The notes: generated by a model not told the origin, from the sequence alone. A stretch of DNA of 64,000 bases from Turnera subulata (GCA_028386065.3 JAKUCV010003181.1:18481-82480), one strand, 5' to 3'. Shown: positions 44,255 to 55,647, counted from the first letter of the stretch. Numbers and translations are program-made.

Positions 44255-45334
44255 ATGGCATTTGTTTCACAAATTGAACCTACAACCATTTCCGAAGCAA
44301 TTAACGATGAACATTGGACTTTAGCAATGCAAGAGGAGCTGAATCAATTCAAATGCAATGACGTTTGGGAATTGGTTCGAAAGCCCAATGATCATACGAT
44401 AATTGGTACGAAATGGGTGTTTCGTATCAAATTAGATGAAAATGGAATAATCACTAGAAATAAAGCTAGGTTAGTAGCAAAAGGGTATAACCAAGAGGAA
44501 GGAATAGACTTTGAAGAAACTTATGTACCAGTTGCACATCTAGAGGCTATTCGTCTACTACTTGCCTTTGCATCATCAATGAATTTCAAATTATACCAAA
44601 TGGATGTTAAAAGTGCATTTCTAAATGGCTTCATTCAAGAAGAAGTATATGTTGATCAACCTCGAGGCTTTGAAGATCATGCATTTCCCAATCATGTCTT
44701 CAAGCGCAAGAAGGCACTCTACGGTCTTAAGCAAGCTCCCCGAGCTTGGTATGAACGTTTGAGTAAATTTCTTTTGGACAATGGATTCAAAAGAGGGAAG
44801 GTTGACACCACACTCTTCATCAAGCATAAAAACAATGACATCCTTTTAGTACAAATTTATGTTGATGATATTATTTTCAGAGCTACTAATGTGTCTTTGT
44901 GCAAAGATTTTTCTGACATGATGACCAGTGAATTTGAGATGTCCATGATGGGAGAGTTAACCTTCTTTTTGGGCTTACAAATCAAACAAATGAAGGAAGG
45001 TACTTTCATCTCTCAATCAAAGTATTGCAAGGAATTGCTTAAACGCTTTGAAATGGATGGATCAAAGGAAATGGCTACACCAATAAGCACATCTAAGTAC
45101 TTAGATAAGGATAAGAAAGGTAAGGAAGTAGATGTCAAAAAATATCGAGGTATGATCGGCTCTCTTCTTTACTTAACAGCAAGTAGGCCAGACATCATGT
45201 TTAGTGTGTGTTTAAGTGCAAGGTATCAATCATGCCCTAAGGAGTCACATTTAAAGGCCATAAAATGCATTATGAAATATCTTGTTGGCACAATTAATGT
45301 TGGACTATGGTATCCCAAAGGTTCCACACTTTAA
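44255..45334 (+). pseudogene. Sirevirus-like reverse transcriptase
   Basis: A 359-residue open frame: [72 protein letters not shown], and the YVDDIIF active site, then [11 protein letters not shown] and [17 protein letters not shown]. All core motifs are intact although a Gly after IIF is replaced (IIFRATN). A stop near 45332 separates it from RNase H. The upstream linker (43920-44254) has broken frames with a Glu/Asp-rich stretch. Confidence 0.88.
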
Positions 45335-45800
45335 CTCATAGGTTACTCCGACTCAAACTTTGCCGAATGTAAACTTGATAGTAAAAGCACAAGCTCATTT
45401 GCTTGGGAGTTCTTTAGTTTCATGGTTTAGTAAGAAACAAGTACGTGTAGCTTTATCTACGACCGAAGCGGAATACATTGCTGCTAGTAGTTGTTGTGCT
45501 CAAATCATTTGGATGAAGCAACAACTCGAGAAGTATGGTCTTAAAATCGATCACATTCCTCTTAGGTGTGATAATACTAGTGCTATAAGTTTGACAAAGA
45601 ACCCTATCCTTCATTCAAGAACCAAACACATTGACATTAGACATCACTTCATTAGAGATCTTATTCTCAAGGTAGATGTAGCAATTGAATTTGTTGAAAG
45701 AAGATTTCAACTAGCAGACATTTTTACAAAACCCTTGGAGAAAGAGTCATTCTTTTGCATTTGTACTGAACTTGGCATTCTTGACTCAAGAATGATCTGA
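45335..45800 (+). pseudogene. Sirevirus-like RNase H
   Basis: Frame 45360-45800 shows KKQVRVALSTTEAEY (catalytic Glu), LRCDNTSAISLTKNP (Asp), HSRTKHIDIRHHF and FQLADIFTKPL, ending with a stop at 45800. The N-terminal Asp (YSDSNFAEC) lies just upstream in another frame near 45342. This is the end of pol. Confidence 0.85.
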
Positions 45801-45946
45801 ATTCATGAATTCTTTCATTACAATACAATCACAAACATATGCATATAAACTTTCATTAGATTATAATCACACACATGCTTACATCCTTTCATTATCTCAC
45901 AAATCACACACCCATAATTGAACATACTTTTCATAAATATTACAAT
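45801..45946. other. Short AT-rich gap between pol and antisense ORF
   Basis: Rich in CATTA/CACACA strings. On the minus strand it is the 3' flank of the antisense ORF and shares TAATATTTATG with the flank of the other copy (about 5144-5156). Confidence 0.5.
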
Positions 45947-46633
45947 TTATCTTGCTGGCTCAGCATTGACTCTAAAGCTATCATTAGATTCACTAGAAAT
46001 GTTGACCCTAATGCTATCATTCCATGAAAACCACATGCCGCCAGAGTTGTTTTGACAATGTAGTTCAAACCGGTTTGCCGGAGGAAAACGAAGTGGAAGA
46101 ACACCATGATCATCTTCAGGCTGCCACTGGGTCTCCGTAAGTAAAATCATATTGGGCTTATATTGATTTTTGAGATCCATTAAGGTGCCTAAAAACTCCT
46201 GGGAGTGCCGGGTGATTCCTCTGCAGTTCCACACCAGCAATCATACCTTTGGGCCAGTTGGAGGTAACCTACTTACAGGAGGCACATTCCGGGCAGTCAT
46301 CGTAATCTGGTAATAACTACCTTGCTCTAGGTATTAACAGGTGGTCTCTAACTGAAATCCCTCAAGTCTCTCATAAATGAAAAACATAATGGGATTAGCC
46401 GAGCCGTAAAAAAGGGTTCTAAGAGTACTTTGATCCTCCAAGAAGATTGTCTCTTCCATAGGAGAGACAAAGAATCTGAACGAGTAGAGCCCGTCGACAA
46501 AAACTAAGCAAGGAATTCTGCCAAGCTCATTCGGCAGTTCCTCTGGATGCTCTTGAATCAGGCAATAGGCTAGTCGATTTCGTCTTCCTAAGGAAGCACC
46601 TTGAACAAAAAAGACTAATGTTGGAGAAGGCGT
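45947..46633 (-). pseudogene. Second copy of conserved antisense ORF 2 (endonuclease-like)
   Basis: Homologue of 4114-5108, on the minus strand and thus antisense to its Sirevirus-like host. Shared landmarks run its whole length: VFFV.GA.LG, NRLAY, PEELPNELGR, PMEE..FLED, LRT.FYGS, LVWN(C/Y)RG, QYKPNM(V/I)LLTETQWQPEDDHG, GGMWFSW and FRVN near the end. Here WNCRG keeps the Cys. The start codon position reads ACG (46633-46631), and two stops occur, each explained by one C-to-T change (CAA to TAA and CGA to TGA just before LLVWN). The open part 46240-45947 (97 codons) covers the endonuclease-like part. The stop at 45947-45949 falls at the same site as in the first copy. Function unknown. Confidence 0.8.
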
Positions 46634-47191
46634 TTTTTTTTGGTTTCAAAGTATTTCTGATCACTCTCTCGAATGTGGGTTAAGAAACCTTTCTTTTGAA
46701 ATACTCTTTTGTGTACTCACATTCTATCGTGTTGCATCTTATAGAAATTTTTGGTAACCAAAAATACCCATCTGCCTTACCTAAACAATCCAAGATATTT
46801 TGAGTAACAGGAAATGCAATTAAATCTCCAAATCTTTTTCGATCATCAAGGATCTGCTTTTCGAAAATCTTGGCTCTAATTTAATTATTGTGTGATTACG
46901 TGGTATGTTTTCTGGCTACTAGCACAGAATACTCTCCATCAGAAGGAATCAGACTGATAAGACGGTACCTCGAGTCTGTGCATGTGCGACAAGAATACTC
47001 CTCTATGGACGTTTTTTTTTTTTTTAGGGATAGGAATCCAAGAAAATATTTTTTTCGCTCGCAGGGGGTTTATCACATTTTTTTTATTAGTAAAATCTGT
47101 GTATTTTAGTATCATTTTTTTTCTAAGTTTGTTTTGCACGTACTCCTCGATCAGGCTAGCAGACAGGGGGAACAAAGGCTTGCCGAAAGCA
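46634..47191. other. Upstream flank of the second antisense ORF
   Basis: No gene that I support. On the minus strand, about 46990-46940 shares ordered strings (GCACATGC, ACTCGAGGT, ATCAGTCT) with 3728-3775, upstream of the first copy. Long T runs (47011-47025) are present. The TATAAAAG found at 3997 is not clearly preserved here. Confidence 0.4.
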
Positions 47192-47635
47192 AACATCGAT
47201 GTTGATGATCACAACATCGATGTTGGCTGAAGTCCAAATTCGGCCGCAGGGTAATAACATCGATGTTCAGGGAACTTTCCCGATTCCAATTCTCTTTGAA
47301 AGGTCAAAACATCGATGTTTCCTTTAGAACATCGATGTTCCGACATTGAATTCATTTTTTTTAAGGCTCACAACATCGATGTTCTGATATTAAGCTTCCA
47401 CCAATTTTCTGCCGAGAGCTCAAAACATCAATGTTTCACCAGTAAACATCGATGTTTGGCCGTTGTCTTTCAAAAATATAGCCGTTGAGGGTCGTTGTCT
47501 TTCAAAAATAAAGCCGTTGAGCTTCATTTATTTTTCGGCCGAACGCTTCAAACATCGATTTCTTCGTTTGGAGCATCGATGTTTAGCCGTTGAGCAATCT
47601 CAAACATCGATGTTGTTTTTTCCAACATCGATGTT
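47192..47635. repeat. Palindrome array 3, internal to Sirevirus-like element
   Basis: About nine exact AACATCGATGTT copies plus three variants, again mostly paired 20-21 bp apart (for example 47192/47213 and 47603/47624). It lies inside the element, between the antisense ORF and the extra sense ORF, not in an LTR. Confidence 0.95.
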
Positions 47636-47809
47636 CAAGCATTGTCTTTCAAAAAAATAGCCATTGGAGCCTGTTTTTAATGCTCCAATAGCTATATTTT
47701 GATCTCAACTATACAAACTTGGCCTCTTTTCTTCCTTCCCGCACACTACACTGTTTACTCACTCAATCTCTTCTCCAAATTTTCTTCTCCTACTCATTTC
47801 ACTCAAATA

Positions 47810-49046
47810 ATGGCAGGTGGCAAGAAAAATTCCAAAGGGAAAGACCTTGTGCAAGAAAAGATATCCAAGAAGAAGGGAGGCTCCTCAAGTTCAGCTCACA
47901 AATTTACTATGGAAGCCTCTGAAGTTTGGTTCGCTTCCAGAAATGAGCTAGATCACTACAAATCCCACTATGCAAATCGAGCCATTGCCTCTCCTCATTG
48001 CCTTCTAGACGATTACCCACAAGAAAAGAACTTCGAGAACCTTGAAAGACACCTGAAGGAATCCAAACTATGGGATTTTGTGACAAGAGAGAAGTCCCAA
48101 TACAGTCCAGATTTTGTCCGAGCCATCTACTCAACCCTCAAACACGATGGTGATGTCCTTTCTGCTAACATTAATGGACGATCCTTTCAGATGACCTTGG
48201 AGCAATTCGAAAAGACTGCAGCCTTGCCTTACCAAGGCGATGATATCTCATCTTATGGGGTGATCATTGGCTTACACTCCATGAAGCTACTCTTCTCAAT
48301 GAGCTCGGTTTCACTGAAGTGAAACGAAACCGCTCCAACAGGCCGACAATCCATTCCATCAACCCGAAGTACAGGGTGCTTTTCTATCTGCTCACTCGGG
48401 TGATCAAACCAAGAGCCGGGAATCACACAAATTCGACGATTGAAGACGAAAAGGTCCTCCATGCCATCATCCACGGGGCTCCCATCAATTGGGCACGATT
48501 TGTGCTCATGCATATGGCTGAACATACCTCCAATAATCATCCACTTCCTTATGCTTCCTTGATTGTGAACATCTTGATGAGTGCAGGGATAACTCCTCAT
48601 GTAGGTGCTCTCACTCCTCACTCCAAACTTTGGCGATTAATGACGCCACATTCCATGCTAGATCATCCGCGGAAGCCCAAAGGCCTGCCCGAGTAGCAGC
48701 TCCTCAAGTATCAACTCCTCAAGGCCAACCCCCTGCTGCCACACTCGACTCCCTCGCTGCCTCCATTCACACTCTCCAATTAAGTGTGAACAACATGGGA
48801 CGCTCAATTGATAGGATTGACACGGAAGTTCAAAGACAGGGTCACGCCCTTCGCTTCTACTTTGCTCGTGTCAAGTACACACCTCCACCATATCATGCTA
48901 CTCTTCAAGGATACAACTTCGAAAATGATGGTCATGATGATGCGGATGAGGACTACGTCGGAAATGAGGACAATGATCCGATGGATGTGAAAGGTGGTGG
49001 AAACCAAGATGATAATGAAGACGACAGCCAGAGCACCTCTTTCTAA
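47810..49046 (+). pseudogene. Extra 3' ORF of Sirevirus-like element (ORF3/env-like position)
   Basis: ATG at 47810 (MAGGKKNSKGKDLVQEK) opens a basic N-terminus, then a globular part (WFASRNELDHYKSHYANRAI; LKESKLWDFV; LEQFEKTAALPYQGDDI). Frameshifts near 48300 and 48650 move to frames 48319-48696 (LFYLLTRVIKPRAGNHTN; HAIIHGAPINWARFVLMHM) and 48630-49046 (SLAASIHTLQLSVNNMGRSIDRIDTEVQRQ, a coiled-coil-like region, and an acidic D/E/N-rich tail). It occupies the place of the ORF3/env-like gene of Sireviruses and resembles proteins often labelled plant-transposon domain proteins. No membrane segment is evident. Role unknown. Confidence 0.7.
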
Positions 49047-49298
49047 ACTCTACACTTTTGTTTAAGTTTTATGTTGCATCACTTCTATCTTTACTTTACT
49101 AATGCAATTGTTGTTTCTTTTTGCTAATACCAAAAGGGGGAAGATAAAAAGAGTATATGTAATGAAATTAACTTAAGTTTCCTTGTCTTGTTGTCTTAAA
49201 TTAAAATTTATATATGCATCAAGTTAGGGGGAACTAAAATTAACTCAAGCTTGAATTCATTTTGGATCCCATTGACATATACTCCTTCTTGTTTGTCA

Positions 49299-49317
49299 TT
49301 ATCAAAAAGTGAGAAAT
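49299..49317 (+). other. Polypurine tract of Sirevirus-like element
   Basis: ATCAAAAAGTGAGAAAT immediately precedes the 3' LTR start TGTTACAC, in the position and style of Sirevirus tracts. A second purine run, AAAAGGGGGAAGATAAAAAG, lies near 49131-49150. Confidence 0.7.
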
Positions 49318-49598
49318 TGTTACACTATTTTGTTCTTTTGCTAATGCCTCTTGACTTCACACAGGTTTTGATATTCACAAACCTAACATCTCAAATGACA
49401 ACAATCCATGCAAAAAGAAATCACTCAAGAAGCACAAAATAAGAAGTGAAGAAGAGCACAAGAATTGAAGAAGAACATAGAACTCAATTGTACAAGGTTA
49501 AGACTTAAATCTTCTAAGTTATTAGCTCAAAAAAAATCGGCTTTCCTCATGCATCACTTTACCAATCATTTAAACATAAAAATGTTTTTTTAGCACTA

Positions 49599-49960
49599 AA
49601 CATCGATGTTCGGTACCCCAATATCGATGTTCTGATCTTCAAATTCTTTCAAAATTTGGCCAAAGTACCAAAACATCGATGTGGGTAACCAAACATCGAT
49701 GTTGGCTTACACAACATCGATGTTATGATGTTTGTCTTCAAATTAGTTTTTGCCGTAGCAATAAAACATCGATGTTGTCCATCTCAACATCGATGTTCTT
49801 AGAAATCAGCTTTAAAAATGTTTTGGGCGAAGCTCTAAAACATCGATGTTGGCTTTCCAAGCATCGATGTTTTAGTGACCGTTGGCCTCAATAATTCAAA
49901 TCCAACGGAAAAACATCGATGTTGTGATTCACAACTTCTATCACAACATCGATGTTGTGC
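49599..49960. repeat. Palindrome array 4 in 3' LTR
   Basis: Eight exact AACATCGATGTT copies and three variants in the same paired layout as array 2. One 41-bp section present at 37614-37640 is missing here, consistent with slippage or unequal exchange between units. Confidence 0.93.
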
Positions 49961-50047
49961 CGTTAAAATCAAAATCTCTTTTTCACCTTGCATGTTATCT
50001 TATCTAAAGGTGTTCAGAACTTGTTCCCAACGGCTATATAAGTTTTT

Positions 50048-50846
50048 GGATTAAAGCATTTTTTCGTCCCTGTGTAAGGCCTCAAGGTTGGAATTCATCC
50101 TTGTGTAGGTTTTTGGCCTTTTTCCATCCCTCCGTTCGACCCTTTTGGTTCGTCCGGCTAAAATCCGGCGAAAATGGCTGACATGGCACATTTTCTGGTG
50201 CCACAGCAGCTTTGTGGGTCCCAAAGATATCGGTCCAACCATAAAACCAAACCTGTTCTACCCAAACCGTTCGCCCACCCAATTAATTCATTGATATATT
50301 TTGTCTTACTATAAAATCAATTTATAATAGGAAATAAATTCTGTTGTAATATGCTTTAATTAATTTTAATAAATTATATCGATTTTTCAAAAAAAATCCT
50401 TATAAAATAAAAATAAATTCCTTATATATATAATTTTAATATATATATAAGAGGAAACAAGAAAAATAAGATATTCTGTGAAATTTTTTTACTAAACATA
50501 AAATAAAAAAATATATATTATGTTTTATTATTTTAGAAATAGGCTAACTTTATTATTCAAATTATTTGTATAATTAAAAATAATAAAATTATATTTTGGG
50601 TTCCGGGTTATTTAGGTGGGCGGAACCGGTCGGGTGTATCCTGGTTCAGTTTTGGGTTTTTCCTGACATGTGGACCCAAAATTCTGATGTGGCACCAGAA
50701 AATGTGCCACGTCAGCGATTTTCGCCGGATTACGGCTGGGGAGACCAAAAGGGTCGAACGGAGGGATGAAAACAGGCCAAAATCCTACACAAGGATGAAT
50801 TCCAACTTTGAGGCCTTACACAGGGACGAAAAAAAGCTTTAATCCA
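50048..50846. mobile_element. TIR element nested in 3' LTR
   Basis: About 799 bp with inverted ends GGATTAAAGC...GCTTTAATCC and arms of about 180 bp (shared CGTCCCTGTGTAAGGCCTC and GGCACATTTTCTGGTGCCAC). Flanked by AAGTTTTT (50040-50047; 50847-50854); a 9-bp duplication with one mismatch is also possible. The empty site is visible in the 5' LTR at about 37965. Interior is AT-rich and non-coding. 8-9 bp duplications and long arms suggest a MULE- or hAT-type element. Confidence 0.85.
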
Positions 50847-51412
50847 AAGTTTTTCAGAGCTATAAATAGAGGTGTTAAGCCTCTCTTTCTGAACAATCAA
50901 CTCTTCACACATTCAAGCATACATTGATAAACATTCATACACATTTTTATGAGCTAATATCTTTGAAAATTTAGAGTTGCTTTATAGTGCTTACATTGTT
51001 GCTCAATATCCACTCTTGAGAGAGTTTCTGTTTTGAGTGTTGTATTTGTTGCCATACATCATTTGGGAGGTTAGTTCACGTGTTGTGATTCACAGGAAGA
51101 GTGTCTTCTTTCTGTGTGAGAAGTCTTGAACTGAGGTTTCTTCAAAGAAGAGTGTTGAGGTTTGTGTGACTCAAATTTTCAAGCAGTAAACGGTTTGTTA
51201 GGCACCCGGAAGCTTAACGTAGAAAATGAAATGTTCGAGAGAGTCTCTCGGAGGACTGGACTAGCCACAAGTTGTGTGTGAACCAGGATAAAAATTTGGT
51301 GTTTCCTTTCCTTCACTGCTTTTATCCCGCATTATTTCCTGCAAATTTTCATTTCATTTGAAAAATGCTATTCACCCCCCAACTAGCATAGTGCTTAGAT
51401 TCTAACAGTAAG

Positions 51413-53240
51413 AGCAACACTCGAGTTACCTAAGTTTTGGATAAGAATCTACAACGCACTAGAACGCCACAAGGTCTTCTCAGACTATTTGGTGGAGAAA
51501 TTTGGTCCCACTGCTATGAGTATGAGACCAGCTCAAATTGTGGATGCCACAAGGAAAAAGTTCAAAGTAAACACATCATGGCCTGTTGCTAGATGTGCTA
51601 AAAAGTCTGCTTACGAGTTTTTCCAGGGAGACGTGCAGGAGGAGTACAGGAGACTGAATGATTACCTCCAGACCCTGAAGAATTACAACCCTAGAAGCAG
51701 TGTGGTGCTTGACATAGAGGAGGATGACTTTGGAAATCATGTGTTTAAGAGATTATACATATGCTTTAAAGCCCTAAAGGAAGGAAGGTTTCATCCATGG
51801 TTGCAGGTACATTTCGTATTTTACATATTTCCTATTTTACATATTTCCTATCTTAACCATGTTGGAAAAAGAAATAACACACATACAGTAATTGATTTTT
51901 GGGGATAATATGGGTAATTATATTCCCTGCTTTACATATTTCCTGTTATGGTATAACCGATTGGATTTGGAAGTAATACCTTTTATTAAGCCTTACAACA
52001 ACTTATGATCAATGGTTGGCATGCGCATCCTTGGTGTTGATGGCTGCTTTCTCAAAGGTTCTTTAGGTGGGCAACTGCTAGCAGCTGTTGGAAGAGACTC
52101 CAACAACCAGATGTTTCCTTTGGCATGGGCTGTAGTTCAAGTTGAGAAAACATATAACTGGAAGTGGTTCTTTTCACAGCTGATGTATGATTTACGCATA
52201 CCCCAGGGCCTTGGGAATGGATGGACATATATTTCTGATCAACATAAGGTGAGTCGCATATCTATCTTTATCAACTGTCCACTTGTACTTTTTTGAATAA
52301 ATGTTTACAGTACACACATCGTGGCAGAACTTAACTAATATTTATGAATGATGTCATGGCCTGGTTCGGGCTGTACAAGACCTTCTTCTTATGCCGAGCA
52401 TAGAAAATGTGCAAGGCACATCTTTGCCAAGTGGAGGAAAGCAAACCGCAGGGAAGCGCTGCAAGTCCACTTTTGGAAATGCGTTAAGGCCATCACTCCG
52501 CAGGAATTGGCACAATTGGTGTCTGAATTCTCCGACATATCCAAGCAAGCGAAGCAACACTTTCTGGATGCCAGTCCCAAGCAATGGTGTAGAGCATATC
52601 AGAAAACACGGTGCAAGTCAGACGTGGTGGACAACAATATGTGCAAAATCTTCAATTGTTTCATCATCGAAGCTCGATATAAGTCCCTTGTGTCTATATT
52701 GGAAGACATCAGACACTTAATGATGGATAGGCTTGTGCGGAGGCAGGATTTGCTACACACTTTCAATGACAAATTGGGGCCCAAAATTTTCAACCAGGTG
52801 GAAAAAAAACAAGGAATTGTGCTCAGCATTTGCAGTGCAACCTATTGGAAGTGGAAAATACGAGTTGATTGATAGAGAAAATAGGCATGTGGTAGATAGA
52901 AATAAGAGGGAGTGCACTTGTAGATCCTGGCAGCTGACTGGTATACCCTGTCCCCACACGGCTGCAGCTATAATGAGTGAAAGACAGAAGGTTGAGGACT
53001 ATGTGTCTACATAGTACCATAAAGATAAGTACATGAAGTCTTATAGGTGTGCAATAAACCCTATTCCGGGCCAAATATTTTGGGATGAATGTGGCCATCC
53101 TGTAGTGCACCCTCCAGATGTAGACCCAAAAAGAGGCAGGCCACAGACTCAGACGCGTAAGGAAGAAGGAGAAAAGGGCGGGTCACAGGTTAGTATGTAT
53201 ATACTCAATATCATTAGTTTTATATGGGGTGTATAAACCA
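51413..53240 (+). pseudogene. mudrA-like MULE transposase, catalytic and SWIM part
   Basis: Continuation of the gene split at 37238. 51489-51807 gives the region before the catalytic core (RPAQIVDATRKKFKVN; AYEFFQGDVQEEYRRLNDYL). After an intron, 52012-52247 contains the MULE core with the first Asp (LGVDGCFLKGSLGGQLLAAVGRD; WAVVQVEKTYNWKWFF) and the second Asp (YISDQHK), ending at a GTGAGT donor. The next exon, from about 52350, has the EHRKCARHIFAKWRK segment and the remaining core; a frameshift near 52835 leads to the SWIM zinc finger (CTCRSWQLTGIPCPH) and the C-terminal NPIPG..FW, PP.VDPKRGRPQT motif. Stops near 52870 and 53010 and frameshifts make it a pseudogene. Confidence 0.82.
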
Positions 53241-53399
53241 ATCGCTGTAACATTTTTTTATTAAATCTATCGCACTAGAGGGGAGGACAAAGATTAGTTG
53301 TGTGATGTAATGCCAACTATATCATCAATTTGGCCACAATATTGCCACCTGTAAGAAGAGGAAGGTAATGTTACTGCTTCACTATAGTGAATTACACCA

Positions 53400-55620
53400 T
53401 GTAACTGCTGATAAACAAGACTAATAAATAAAACATTGCATTTGAAGGCTCATGGCCTGAATGAAGCTGTGCCTGATGTTCTTGAATCTAACAATTTAAG
53501 GAGGACAAGGTCCCGCATTGAAGTTGTCGATCCAGAAGCAGCTGACTTGTCATTACCTGGCTCTTTACTCACATGCTCTATTAATGCTAGTGGTACTCCA
53601 CCCGAGGGAACAACAACAACAACCACTGATGTACAAACTAGAGCTGATGATGAGAACTCAAGGAAAAGGAAGGTATGTGTTTCCATAACTCTTACTTTCT
53701 GTTATTATTTGGTTAAATTCATGCTCAGATATTTGATGTGCAGCATTCTCGGCACCCATCAAGAGAGGGAGTAGGCTCAAATGGGACAGTTTCAAGGGCT
53801 TCAAGACGGACTAAGGTAATGGTCATTCAGTTTGCGAAGAGGTAATTAAAGTGTAATGCATGCCATTGTTCTATGTTTTGCCATATTGAAGCAACTCGCT
53901 GGGCATGCAAGTGCCTTAGGGGCAAGTATACCACAGCAAGCATCACCTGGTACGACAGTTGCCTCGGTAACTGGATGTTCAAGAATATTAAGGGTAAGAA
54001 CAATATCATGGCTCTTGCAGTATAAGTAACCGAAAATTCATACTTTTCCTTTACTGCATCACAAAATTTGGTGCTGAACTTTCATTATTGTTTAAGGAAT
54101 TATCCAATGCCGATGAGGAATCACCCCCCGCAGCTATTGCCTCTGTTACAAGGAGATTGCTGGGAGTAAGCAGTAGTCTTTTTAGTGGTTTATTATTGTT
54201 TTTGTTGCATTCTTGGCATGTGCGCATGTGTTGTTGAGTTGTTGTCGTTGTTGTCATTGTTTCTTACTATTGTATCAGACCGGAGTGATGGTGGAAAATA
54301 TTTCTTTAGGAATCCACTGACACAGATTCACAGGGCATTGGTAACCCTCAGTCTCAGCAACCATCAAGGGTTGCCTCAGTTACCAGGAGTTCCCAGTTGA
54401 GGAGAGTAAGTATAAGTACTACATCATATTTCATTTGTTCCACCTCATTATGCAAACCCATTGTCCTTCTGATCTCACATTGTTTGCTTACTAATGTGTT
54501 CTCCCCTTGTGGATTGAATGACTATTCTCCTCACCAGGGATCCACCGCAAGAACTACAGAGGAAACTGCCCATATTCCTCCATCAGGGGCTGCCCCAGTT
54601 ACAAGGAGTTCCAGGTTGCGGATGAGAGTAAGTAGTACAACTTACTTTTGTTCTTCATATAAATTGACAATTATCAGTTTTGACACTGTCACTTGCAAAC
54701 ATTCATGGCTTCAATACTTAGCAAGAACCCACTACCACCGCAACTGAGACACATGAAACAACTGCTAATCCTTGTGCTGATGAAGCACCCGCTGAGCCAC
54801 ATAGGGAGCCAAACGGAAATGCAACTGACCCACTGCCATCATCAGAGTTTGAGGTAAGTTGGAATCCCATTGGTAACTGCATTTTTGAATGTGCCAGTTT
54901 CTGAACTAATTTACATGCAACAAAGCCATTCTACGCCACTATGGTATCCCACTGAGACAAACTGCCACTAGGACAAAATGTCATTGTCATTGTATTATTC
55001 AGCCCACTATGCCCCATGTAGGTCGAACCATAACAAGAACAGACTGTAGCTTCTATTAATGGTCAACCACCCCAAAAAATGCCTAGTAACAGAGCAAGAC
55101 GAAATGGAACCAATCACAAAAGAAGGTTTAACTTCCGCAATGAGCGGAGAGGAGTATTAATAACTGAATCAGGGTTGATGGTGGAAAATGTAAGCTCCAA
55201 TTGACCATGTTTTTATATTTATATACCAATTATCACCATATTTGTATGAACATTAATAATGCATTTTCAATTGCAGTCTGGCACTAGGTATCAGCGTATC
55301 ATAAAGGTTCCAAATAACCTGAGGCAGACCTGAAGACTCAGTGATGTGATGACCAATAGAAGCTCATCAACTGTTGATGTTACTGCAGACGGAGAAGGTA
55401 GTACTTTAATGTTGTTGAAGCAGACAGCTATTGGTGTTTATATTTATACTTATGCGTTGTTATTGTTATTGTGTACCTTTTGGTGTTCACATTTCAGTAC
55501 ATTTGTTGCTACTTGTTGCAGATGTGTTAGACATTCAGGTTCTTGCCCGGACTGGCGGCAGAGGAGTACGAGGCAGAGGTAGACTCAGGGGATGTGGTGC
55601 AAGGGGTAGGTCTGTAAGTA
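53400..55620 (+). pseudogene. MULE gene 3' part: chain of short symmetric exons
   Basis: After the SWIM/PP motif, a series of short open blocks is bounded by AG acceptors and GTAAG-like donors: 53744-53815, 53892-53993, 54097-54165, 54310-54405 and 54538-54627 (72, 102, 69, 96 and 90 bp, all divisible by three). Several end in a shared motif, VASVTRRLLG, VASVTRSSQLR, APVTRSSRLR, after a Ser/Pro/Thr/Glu-rich lead. Later blocks (54724-54852; 55060-55190; 55280-55333; 55530-55615) include a Gly/Arg-rich end (GGRGVRGRGRLRG). Splicing is inferred from sites only. Cut by an inverted LTR at about 55648. Confidence 0.55.
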
Positions 55621-55647
55621 ACCAGGCATGCAAACAAATAGACAATA

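Larger units (their letters stand above)
37239..51407 (+). mobile_element. Sirevirus-like Ty1/Copia element (14.2 kb with nested insertions)
   Basis: LTRs at 37239-38530 and 49318-51407 (the second enlarged by a nested element), with flanking duplication GTAAC/GTAAG (37234-37238; 51408-51412). Internal order: primer site, gag with two zinc knuckles, protease, integrase, RT, RNase H, then a roughly 3.5-kb 3' region holding an antisense ORF, a palindrome array and an extra sense ORF. Two-knuckle gag, the extra ORF after pol and the AAAAAGTGAGAAA purine tract fit Sireviruses (SIRE/Maximus). Removing nested insertions leaves about 11 kb. Multiple frameshifts make it non-autonomous now. Confidence 0.88.
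49318..51407 (+). repeat. 3' LTR of Sirevirus-like element (with nested element)
   Basis: Matches the 5' LTR throughout, except for an insertion at 50048-50846 and the loss of one palindrome-containing unit. Without the insertion and its 8-bp duplication it is about 1283 bp, against 1292 bp for the 5' LTR. TATA box at 50860-50869. Ends TCTAACA. Confidence 0.9.
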
